A stretch of 19,069 bases of DNA from F1-60-MAGs149 sp037133215. Lineage in GTDB: Bacteria; Actinomycetota; Thermoleophilia; Gaiellales; F1-60-MAGs149. This document shows, piece by piece, positions 6,864 through 13,125 of this stretch. The notes under the pieces were generated by a model. The model was not told the DNA's origin. It searched no databases and saw nothing but the letters and a program-made list of their open reading frames with translations. The stretch is taken from positions 1 through 19,069 of the forward strand of contig JBAXOM010000031.1 of the NCBI GenBank assembly GCA_037133215.1, read 5' to 3'. Position 1 is the stretch's first letter; each line of letters opens with the position of its first letter. The position numbers and the translations under genes are program-made.

Positions 6864-8137
6864 TGGACTCCCCTCCACAACGCCGACACCCCAACGGTGA
6901 TCCACGCGTTTGCAGTCCAGACGATCGTGCCAGAACACAGCGCCGCAGTGATCACCGCGAATGTGCCGAGCGCCAGTCGGGCAGTGCGCATGTCGGCGCG
7001 GTCGCGGTTACGCGTGGCCCACAACGCGGTCACGGCCAAGGCGAGACAGATCACGGCAGCTCCCACGGCAACACTCAGGCCCGCAGCCGCAGCCATCCGA
7101 CCGAGTGGATGCTCGGGCACGATCCCTTCACGCGTAAGGCCGACACCCGCAGCGATCCCAATCCCCATCAGGAAGACGCCAATCGCCAGCAGCACGACAC
7201 CCACCCGAATGCCGCCGCCGCGCACTCCAGGGCGTGGTGTCGCGTCGGGCGGAGCAATCAGCGTGTCGGGGATCTCGTAGGCGGGGATCCGCGTCGTCTC
7301 GGCCGCATCGTGCTCGGGCAAGATCGGCACGTCGCCAGCCAGCATGCGCGCCACGTCCTCGGCGCGTGGGCGCCGCTCAGGCGCACGCGTCAGGAGCGAC
7401 ATGATCAACGCCTCGGCCTCGGGTGGGAGGTCGGGGACAAACTGCGTGGGCAGCGGGGGATCCTCGTGCATCCGGCGCGTACCGACCTCGATCCGATCGG
7501 ACCCCTCAAACGGCAACGCGCCCGTCGCCAATTCGTAGAGGATGCAGCCGAGCGCGTACATGTCCGCCCGTTCCGTCACGGCCAGCCCGGCTGCCTGCTC
7601 GGGCGACCAGTACTCGGGGCTACCGACCCGCGAACCATCATCGGTCAGGTCGGCCTCCCCCGAGCTGCGTCGCAAGACGTCGGCCAGACCAAAGTCGGCG
7701 ACGCGCAGCTGCCCATCGTCGCCATAGAGCACGTTGCCGGGTTTGAGATCGCGATGCGTCACGCCACTGGCGTGTGCGTGCGCCAACCCGCGCGCGATAG
7801 CCAATCCGACCTCGGCCACCTCGGGCCACGGCAGCGGCGCGTCGGCCGTGCGACGGACGAGCGTTCCACCACCGCAATGCTCCTGCACGAGAAACGGTGC
7901 CGGGGGCGTGTCGTCGAAGTCGAGCACCTGCACGATGTTCGGGTGCCTCAGTTGAGCGAGCGTCGTGGCTTCGCGGCGAAAGCGCTCGTGTGCGCCCTGA
8001 TCGGTGGCGACCCACGGATGCAGCATCTTGATCGCCACGACGCGGTCGAGCCGAAGGTCGCGCGCCCGAAACACCTCACCCGTGCCGCCACGCCCCAGCG
8101 ACGCCTCGAGGCGGTAGCGGCCGCCGAGATCCGTCAT
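6860..8137 (-). CDS. Membrane-anchored serine/threonine protein kinase (PknB-like)
   Basis: A complete Hanks-type kinase domain fills residues 8-270. It has the Gly-rich loop GRGGTGEV (15-22), VAIK with Lys37, Glu56, the catalytic loop HRDLKPGN (Asp130), DFG (148-150), the SPEYWSPEQ activation-segment end, and RADMYALGCILYELATG. A linker with TTRIP follows, then three or four hydrophobic segments (about 311-333, 348-373 and 388-418). The C-terminus is therefore membrane-embedded rather than carrying PASTA or another extracellular sensor domain. It should phosphorylate cytosolic Ser/Thr residues; targets are unknown. The ATG at 8137 has GGAG about 9 bases upstream. The gene begins 9 bp after the four-cysteine gene and overlaps the amidohydrolase by ATGA, so the three form one likely operon. 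Confidence 0.95.
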   Translation of the reverse strand: MTDLGGRYRLEASLGRGGTGEVFRARDLRLDRVVAIKMLHPWVATDQGAHERFRREATTLAQLRHPNIVQVLDFDDTPPAPFLVQEHCGGGTLVRRTADAPLPWPEVAEVGLAIARGLAHAHASGVTHRDLKPGNVLYGDDGQLRVADFGLADVLRRSSGEADLTDDGSRVGSPEYWSPEQAAGLAVTERADMYALGCILYELATGALPFEGSDRIEVGTRRMHEDPPLPTQFVPDLPPEAEALIMSLLTRAPERRPRAEDVARMLAGDVPILPEHDAAETTRIPAYEIPDTLIAPPDATPRPGVRGGGIRVGVVLLAIGVFLMGIGIAAGVGLTREGIVPEHPLGRMAAAAGLSVAVGAAVICLALAVTALWATRNRDRADMRTARLALGTFAVITAALCSGTIVWTANAWITVGVSALWRGVQ

Positions 8138-8146
8138 CGCGGGCTC

Positions 8147-8491
8147 CTACGCGGCCGGCGGAAGGCCGTGATCCTCGGGCAGGATCCGCAGGTCGGGTGC
8201 CGGGTCGCCGTAGGGCGTGCGGGCATCCGCAGAGTCGACGCGCTCGATTGCCTCGAGGTGTCGTTCGAGTGATACGCGGGCTCGACGCATGACTTGGTCG
8301 TACTTTGCGACGGCCTCGGTCGGCACACACTCGCGACTCGAGCGACCACAGTCGGGGCAGCGCAGGTCGATTTCCCAGAGGTCGTCACCGAGGCGGCGCC
8401 ACTGGACCGGCTGCACCAACTTCGACGGACATTTGCGACAGGTCTCGAGCGACGTGTCGGCATTTCCGGTGAGTCGTTCGGAGCGATCCAT
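8147..8491 (-). CDS. Small four-cysteine (zinc-ribbon-like) protein of unknown function
   Basis: This is a 114-residue cytosolic protein with two CxxC knuckles, CRKC (18-21) and CPDC (45-48), around the segment QPVQWRRLGDDLWEIDLRC. The pattern suggests a zinc ribbon. The C-terminal half is predicted helical and charged, with RRARVSLERHLEAIERV at about 69-85, followed by a Pro-rich tail. I do not know its role; zinc ribbons of this size often bind nucleic acid or partner proteins. The first 49 residues and the DNA upstream are duplicated at 8986-9160. It is the first gene of the likely operon with the kinase and the amidohydrolase. Confidence 0.8.
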   Translation of the reverse strand: MDRSERLTGNADTSLETCRKCPSKLVQPVQWRRLGDDLWEIDLRCPDCGRSSRECVPTEAVAKYDQVMRRARVSLERHLEAIERVDSADARTPYGDPAPDLRILPEDHGLPPAA

Positions 8492-8519
8492 CTGTCGGAA
8501 GGCTACGTCGCTGCCCGGA
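8345..8519 (-). repeat. 175-bp direct repeat, left copy (5' part of the four-cysteine gene plus upstream DNA)
   Basis: This segment aligns without net gaps to 8986-9160 (offset 641) at roughly four-fifths identity by eye. It covers codons 1-49 of the four-cysteine gene and about 28 bp upstream. Both copies have the same orientation and flank tRNA-Glu and the recombinase remnant. Confidence 0.85.
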
Positions 8520-8571
8520 CAGACCCGGTGTGCGCGCCAGATCGGCCCAAGGTCGGTATTCTGCGCCGCGG

Positions 8572-8644
8572 GCCCCCATCGGCTAGCGGCCTAGGCCACC
8601 GCCCTTTCACGGCGGCTACACGGGTTCGAATCCCGTTGGGGGTA
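8572..8644 (+). tRNA. tRNA-Glu (anticodon UUC)
   Basis: A full cloverleaf is readable. The acceptor GCCCCCA (8572-8578) pairs with TGGGGGT (8637-8643) including a G-U first pair, with discriminator A at 8644. The anticodon stem CCGCC/GGCGG encloses the loop CTTTCAC with anticodon TTC at 8606-8608, and the T-arm ACGGG-TTCGAAT-CCCGT is intact. CCA is not encoded. It lies between the four-cysteine gene and a serine recombinase remnant whose 3' end points at this tRNA's 3' end, an arrangement typical of an integration site. Confidence 0.97.
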
Positions 8645-8734
8645 CTTCACGACTGTCCGTTTCAGGAGAGTCACCAAAATCCAAGTGATCCCAAGGCCTG
8701 ACTGCGGTTGCAATTGTGCCCGCGGTTGAAGTCG

Positions 8735-8990
8735 TGCCCCCGGGATATTTGACCTGCAAGAAAGCCTCCCGTTGACGAGCGTCGAGACGATCCCAGAGGG
8801 TCGGTAGATCACGAAGCAGTTGCTCACCCGCGGCGACTTGAGACAGACTCCTTTTCGAGAAAGTCACCGAATTGATCGCTCGCCCGTTCCCGGCTGATGC
8901 TGTAACCGCAGTCTTTATGGGAACAGTGGTAGTAGCCGTATTTACGGCCGCTACGCCCCGTCAATCAACTGCCGGTCACTGATCCACCGC
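8735..8990 (-). pseudogene. Serine recombinase remnant (zinc-ribbon and C-terminal part), nonsense and frameshift
   Basis: Reading leftward from the end of the truncated four-cysteine copy, the same frame continues past a TGA (8965-8967). It reads LTGRSGRKYGYYHCSHKDC and then GYSISRERASDQFGDFLEK. Together with the preceding RCPDCGGSVTGS this is the zinc beta-ribbon of large serine recombinases. A frameshift near 8855-8860 moves the reading to SLSQVAAGEQLLRDLPTLWD, then RLDARQREAFLQVKYPGG, which resembles the helical C-terminal part of the same family. The catalytic N-terminal domain is absent. Local GC (about 53-57% in two lines counted) is below the surroundings. The stretch 8645-8735 holds no gene I can support, only open frame leading into the tRNA. 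Confidence 0.75.
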
Positions 8991-9132
8991 AGTCGGGGCA
9001 TCGCAGATCGATCTCCCACCGATCCTCGCCGAGTCGGCGCCACTGCACCAACGGCATCAGCTTAGACGGACATGCCCAACAGCGCTCGAACTCGGTGTCG
9101 GCATTGCCGGTGAGCCATTCGGAGCGGTCCAT
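8965..9132 (-). pseudogene. Truncated duplicate of the four-cysteine gene, fused to the recombinase remnant
   Basis: The frame opens with ATG at 9132 and gives 55 residues. It begins MDRSEWLTGNADTEFERC and keeps CWAC and CPDCG at the same spacing as the intact gene at 8147-8491, then ends GGSVTGS and a TGA. The last residues after CPDCG no longer match the intact gene; they match a serine-recombinase zinc ribbon and continue in frame beyond the TGA. The join falls at the CPDCG motif shared by both families. It could still be expressed as a 55-residue zinc-ribbon peptide because the upstream DNA was copied too, but I treat it as a chimeric pseudogene. Confidence 0.75.
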
Positions 9133-9160
9133 CTGCGACAAGGCTACGGCGCAGCCCGGC
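8986..9160 (-). repeat. 175-bp direct repeat, right copy
   Basis: This is the partner of 8345-8519. Similarity stops abruptly at about 8986, where the recombinase-like sequence begins. On the other side it reaches about 28 bp past the ATG, so the probable promoter-proximal DNA is included in the duplication. Confidence 0.85.
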
Positions 9161-9224
9161 TAGAGCCTCTCCACTCGGTTTGCGGCCGGTGAACCCGAGC
9201 CATGCAGACCGCTCGCCACAGGTA

Positions 9225-11009
9225 TTACGGGCCGCTGGTGGCACTCCGCCCGGCCACGACCGCCGCCAGCACCCCGCCGACAGCGATCGGCACGAGGCCG
9301 AGCGCACCGAACCGCCCCGCGGTGTCGTCCAGCACCCCGATGCCGAGCGCCGCGGTGATGACGAGCCCAAGTGAGGCGATGGCACCAACCGTGACGGGGC
9401 CGAGCTTCGGGAGCGCCCAGAGCCGGGAGAGCTGGGGGACGAGCGTGCCACCGATCGCGGCCAGCGCGATCAGCCCCACGTACTGAGGGGACAGGGCGAA
9501 GCCCGCTACTCCCTCGAAGCCCAGCGCAAGCAAGGCGCACGTGACTCCGGCGACGCTGAGCGACACGAGGCTCACCTCGACGGGGTTGCTCGACTCCACC
9601 GCTGCGTCGGCGACCAGCAGCGCGGCGGAAAAGAGCAACGCACTCGCGACGGCGAGCAGCACGCCTGTCGGCGCCGCGCCGACTCCCGCGACGATCACCA
9701 GCGCACCGCCGACGACCAACGCGGCGATCAGCACGTTCGCCACGGACGGCAAGCACCGGCGTCGCAGCGCGATGAGCAGCACAACACCTGCCGGGTACGT
9801 CATCAGCAGTCCACTCGCCGCGACGGCGCCGACGTCGGAGACCGACGCGTAGAAGGCTGCGAAGCTGAGGCCGTTGAGCAGCCCCGACGATGCCGCCAGC
9901 CAGCGGGCGCGCAGCACGGGTGAGTGCACTGGGGGTCGAGCCATGCGCACGAGCAGAACGCCGAACGTCGCGCCCGCGAAGAGGAAGGTGCTGATGGCGA
10001 GCGGATGGCTCGCCTCGAGGGACATCGCGAGGAGCGCGAAGTCCGCCAAGCCCGTGATCGCGACAGCAGCGCACAGGACGCCGACGATGAGCGCCGTGCT
10101 GCGCGCTGCCCCGCCGGCGCCGACGCGGTACCCGGCGACGAGCAGCGAGGCGCCACTTAAAATCGCCACCGCCAGCATCGCGTTGAACGCCTGATACGGG
10201 GGCGTGGCGCCGCTGAATGGCGCCTGCCCCTCGACGGAGGCGACCACGACGCCGGCCAGTGCCACCACCATCGCCGCAGTGCCCCACGGCATGCCGAGTC
10301 GGGCGGACACGGCCCCCGCCGTGACCAGCGAGAACACGCCCCACCATGGTTCGCCGGATGCCACCATCGCGCTCGCCGCGAGGGCGACGACACCCACGGC
10401 GACGTAGCCCGTCGGGCGTCGCAGCTCATTGCCGATGCCGGGCCTCGACCAGACGAGGATGGCCGCGCCGAGCACGACGTAGCCTCCGAAGTCGCCGAGC
10501 ACCCAGAAGGCGAAGGTGCCGAGCGCATCCGCGGGCCCGGCGAGGAAGCCGTGCAGCGCAAGGCCCATGATGCCGGCGACCGCTGCTGCGACGGCGAGAG
10601 CGGCGGCGATCACCAGGTAGCGCGCCGTGCTCCCGAGGTCGTCGACCCACGCGCGGTGCCGCTGGATCAGGGTCGCGCCGATCAGCACCGTGGCAAGGTG
10701 GCAGGCGACGGACAGCGCAATCCACGTCGGCAGCCGCTCGCCGGCCACGAGCTGGCCGACGATGTCGCCGACCACGAACGCCGGCCACAGCGCGCGCCCG
10801 CGCCGGGCGAGCACGGCGACGCCGACGGCCAGCGGCAGGAACACGGGCGAGATGTTGGTGACCGGGAGTGCAACCGTTGACGAGGCCCAGGTCGCGAGCA
10901 CCGTCGCCGCCATGAACGCCGCGCCTACGAGCCAGCCACTCACGGATGGTGTGCTGCGTGGCAGCAGTGTGTTGGCAACGCTGGGCGAGTCGCCGACGGG
11001 AAGTGGCAT
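9225..11009 (-). CDS. MASE1-like membrane sensor domain fused to EamA/DMT-type transporter domain
   Basis: The 594-residue protein is almost entirely membrane helices (about 16-18). Residues about 25-295 resemble the MASE1 sensory domain: WPAFVVGDIVGQLVAGE (75-91), and FWVLGDFGGY (168-177) before a hydrophobic helix ending ILVW. MASE1 normally precedes histidine kinase or GGDEF domains. Here residues about 304-590 instead look like a ten-helix EamA (drug/metabolite) transporter, with two five-helix halves, GLLNGLSFAAFYAS opening the second. The substrate is unknown. ATG 11009 is chosen because a hydrophilic leader then precedes the first helix; no strong Shine-Dalgarno is seen. Three lines I counted have 70-75% GC, against about 55-62% in samples of neighbouring genes (one fprA line reached 70%). 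It lies next to the recombinase scar, so horizontal gain is plausible. Confidence 0.82.
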   Translation of the reverse strand: MPLPVGDSPSVANTLLPRSTPSVSGWLVGAAFMAATVLATWASSTVALPVTNISPVFLPLAVGVAVLARRGRALWPAFVVGDIVGQLVAGERLPTWIALSVACHLATVLIGATLIQRHRAWVDDLGSTARYLVIAAALAVAAAVAGIMGLALHGFLAGPADALGTFAFWVLGDFGGYVVLGAAILVWSRPGIGNELRRPTGYVAVGVVALAASAMVASGEPWWGVFSLVTAGAVSARLGMPWGTAAMVVALAGVVVASVEGQAPFSGATPPYQAFNAMLAVAILSGASLLVAGYRVGAGGAARSTALIVGVLCAAVAITGLADFALLAMSLEASHPLAISTFLFAGATFGVLLVRMARPPVHSPVLRARWLAASSGLLNGLSFAAFYASVSDVGAVAASGLLMTYPAGVVLLIALRRRCLPSVANVLIAALVVGGALVIVAGVGAAPTGVLLAVASALLFSAALLVADAAVESSNPVEVSLVSLSVAGVTCALLALGFEGVAGFALSPQYVGLIALAAIGGTLVPQLSRLWALPKLGPVTVGAIASLGLVITAALGIGVLDDTAGRFGALGLVPIAVGGVLAAVVAGRSATSGP

Positions 11010-11073
11010 GACGGCAGCATAGGTCGTGAACACTGGACTGTGCCCGCCGGCGAGATTAGGTGTCGCCGCGGCG

Positions 11074-11101
11074 TTCGAAGTAGACGGCACTGAGGTACAC
11101 T
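11074..11101 (+). promoter_or_regulatory. Possible sigma-70-type promoter
   Basis: TTCGAA (11074-11079) and TACACT (11096-11101) are 16 bp apart, about 26 bp before the GTG start of the downstream membrane protein, in the divergent gap. The -35 match is weak, so this is tentative. Confidence 0.3.
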
Positions 11102-11126
11102 CATCCCCCCGAACGTGGAGATAGGT

Positions 11127-11804
11127 GTGCAACAGAACGCAACAACCAAGCTGGCCCCGGCAGAGCAGCTTTACGCGCACCTAAATCAGGGCCACGGACG
11201 GTTCTTGATCATCGTCGCCACGACGGTCGTCTGGATCTTGAACACCACGCTCGGTCGCTACCTCGTACGAAACGAAGTCCTAACGGGTTCGTCGGCATCC
11301 GTCGAGCGCCCACTCGAATGGATCGGAACCGTCATCTTCGTGCTGGTCACGGTGGGCCTCATTCTCGTGATCTACAAGCCCTACCCAAAGTGGTTGTTCC
11401 GGGTTGCGACCATTTACCTGACCTTCTCGGTGGCACAGGTCGTTGCCAACGTCATCTCGATGGTGGGGAGTGCGGCTGGACGACATGGCCATAACCTCGG
11501 CTCGCTGTGGGACGTCGGCGCCGTCTATGGCACGAGCGTGCTGGTCTTCGCGCTCGTCTACATCATGATCGACATCCGCACGCCTGGCGGCGCGTTCGTC
11601 TGGCCGAACCGGCCCGACGAGGACCCACCGATGCCACACATCGTCGACTACCTCTTTATCTCGTTTAACGTCAACTCCACGTACGGTCCGACCTCCGAGG
11701 CGGTGGTTTCGCGCATCGCAAAGGGCGTGATGGTGTTGCAGGTGCTGCTGGCGATCCTGATGCTGACCGTCTTGATTGCCCGCGCGGTCTCCGCGACGTC
11801 GTAG
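11127..11804 (+). CDS. Integral membrane protein with a pore-loop-like C-terminal segment
   Basis: The 225-residue protein has about five to six hydrophobic segments, with a long amphipathic stretch in the middle. Its C-terminus, DYLFISFNVNSTYGP followed by helix VVSRIAKGVMVLQVLLAILM, has the layout of the pore loop and last helix of two-TM ion channels, but the K-selective TVGYGD filter is missing. I cannot assign transport activity; a non-selective or degenerate channel is possible. Start: GTG at 11127, with GGAG at 11117-11120 six bases upstream. An in-frame GTG at 11115 coincides with that Shine-Dalgarno and is less likely. It is transcribed divergently from the MASE1-EamA gene and converges on the RraA gene 14 bp away. 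Confidence 0.8.
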   Translation: MQQNATTKLAPAEQLYAHLNQGHGRFLIIVATTVVWILNTTLGRYLVRNEVLTGSSASVERPLEWIGTVIFVLVTVGLILVIYKPYPKWLFRVATIYLTFSVAQVVANVISMVGSAAGRHGHNLGSLWDVGAVYGTSVLVFALVYIMIDIRTPGGAFVWPNRPDEDPPMPHIVDYLFISFNVNSTYGPTSEAVVSRIAKGVMVLQVLLAILMLTVLIARAVSATS

Positions 11805-11818
11805 CCGGCTGAGGGCGT

Positions 11819-12298
11819 TTATTCAGACGCGGGCATGAGGACGACGCCGTCCTCGTCCGCATAGGCGATATCGCCCACGCGGCACGGCACGCCGCGGAAG
11901 ACGAGCTCGTCGCCGGCTGTCCCCTGCCCCACGCGCGCGGGGCGCTGCGGACAGGTCGTAATCGCCATCACGCCGAGTGGTAGCGCGGCAAGACCGGCAG
12001 AGTCGCGTACACACCCATCAATGATGATGCCGGCCCAGCCGTTGGCAACGGCTTCGCCACCAACGACGTCACCGACCAGCGCCGTGGCCAAGCCACCGCC
12101 ACCATCGACGACCAACACTCGGCCTTCGCCCGGCGTGTTGACGAGCTCTTTGACGCGCGTGTTGTCCGCGTCGCAACGCACCGTCATCACCGGGCCAGTG
12201 AAGCGCGTCGTGCCACCGAAGTGCCGCAACCCGGGTGTCGGGACGCGGATCACGTCGGGATTGTCATCGCAAAGATCGCAGGTATTCCAGTCGGTCAT
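11819..12298 (-). CDS. RraA-family protein (RNase E regulator-like / 4-hydroxy-4-methyl-2-oxoglutarate aldolase-like)
   Basis: The 159-residue protein matches the RraA fold through its length. It has TCDLCDDNPD near the start, FGGTTRFTGPVMTV, RVLVVDGGGGLATALVGD, NGWAGIIIDGCVRDS (with the Arg-Asp pair that binds metal and substrate in the aldolases) and GDIAYADEDGVVLMP at the end. Family members are either class II pyruvate aldolases or inhibitors of RNase E. The retained GxxGD-like and RD residues leave aldolase or oxaloacetate decarboxylase activity possible. The neighbours give no pathway clue. ATG at 12298; the gene is divergent from the metallopeptidase gene across a 116-bp gap. Confidence 0.93.
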   Translation of the reverse strand: MTDWNTCDLCDDNPDVIRVPTPGLRHFGGTTRFTGPVMTVRCDADNTRVKELVNTPGEGRVLVVDGGGGLATALVGDVVGGEAVANGWAGIIIDGCVRDSAGLAALPLGVMAITTCPQRPARVGQGTAGDELVFRGVPCRVGDIAYADEDGVVLMPASE

Positions 12299-12414
12299 GT
12301 GTGCACTATGCCAGCGTTGGCCCGCCTGCGAGCAGTCGTGAGTGGCTCAAACCATCCGCCGGGTGGAACCGGCCATTCGAAGGCTCCGTCCGGCGCTGTC
12401 GCGATCCTGTGTCC

Positions 12415-13125
12415 GTGGAGGTTCTCGACGTTGATGGAGTGCGCGTGCCCGTGCGCCGATCTACACGCGCTCGCCGAGTTCGTTTGGTCGCCAAGGCTGG
12501 AACGGGTGTCGAACTGGTCTTGCCCGCCCGCGGGGGCGAGAGCACAGGCCGCGAATTGGTCGCGACGCACCGCGAGTGGATTGCCCGCCAGGCGGCTCGA
12601 CTCGAGCAGCGCCACCTCGGTCTTGAGCGCTCCGACGTTGTCTGGCGCCATGGCACTGCGCTGCCCTTGACGCTGCGCCAGGCCAGTCGCTCGCGCGTGA
12701 TAAGCACCGACGATTCTGTCCTGATTGCTGCGCCCGACCTCGAAGACGCAGCCCGCATGGTTGAGCGGTGGTACCGCGAGCAGACTCGCCGCGTTGCCAC
12801 GGCGCTCGTCGCCGACCTGCCCGAGCCGCACCCGACGACGCTTCGGATTGCTGACGGCACTTCTCGCTGGGGCTCCTGTAGCCGCACCGGCACCGTCTCG
12901 CTCTCGTGGCGATTGATGCTCGCGCCGTTTCACGTCCTTGACTACGTGGTCGTCCACGAGCTGTGCCACCTGCGACACCTCGATCATGGATCGAAGTTCT
13001 GGGCCGCTGTCGAAGAACTTCGTCCCGATTGGCGAGAGGCTCACGCATGGCTGCGAGCACACGGCTCAGAGCTCCACGCGTACGACCCTGCCTTCGCCGT
13101 GCAGCCGCTGCGCGTCGCTGCTTAA
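12415..13125 (+). CDS. YgjP-like (DUF45) zinc metallopeptidase
   Basis: The 236-residue cytosolic protein has the HELCHLRHLDHGSKFW motif at residues 181-196. The HExxH part supplies two zinc ligands and the catalytic Glu182, and His191 in DHGSKFW is the third ligand. RWGSCSRTGTVSLSWRLMLAP before it is the other family hallmark. The N-terminal RRSTRARRVRLVAK and a REWIARQ helix also fit. Family members are uncharacterised metallopeptidases, sometimes adjacent to restriction systems; none is seen here. The start is uncertain: GTG 12415 is the coordinate given and GTG 12409 is also possible, neither with a clear ribosome site. The frame stays open back to 12235, but that would overlap the divergent RraA gene. 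The TAA stop shares TTAA with the convergent FUSC gene. Confidence 0.92.
   Translation: MEVLDVDGVRVPVRRSTRARRVRLVAKAGTGVELVLPARGGESTGRELVATHREWIARQAARLEQRHLGLERSDVVWRHGTALPLTLRQASRSRVISTDDSVLIAAPDLEDAARMVERWYREQTRRVATALVADLPEPHPTTLRIADGTSRWGSCSRTGTVSLSWRLMLAPFHVLDYVVVHELCHLRHLDHGSKFWAAVEELRPDWREAHAWLRAHGSELHAYDPAFAVQPLRVAA

Noticed and set aside
5568..7280. A 570-codon plus-strand open frame
   Set aside because: It is antisense to the amidohydrolase and kinase genes, with His/Arg-rich composition and no domain.
6863..8272. A 469-codon plus-strand open frame
   Set aside because: It is antisense to the Ser/Thr kinase, whose catalytic motifs are all on the minus strand.
8616..8867. An 83-codon frame ending in PPTGFEPV
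   Set aside because: Its C-terminus is the tRNA-Glu sequence read in antisense. Only its upstream part has meaning, as the recombinase remnant.
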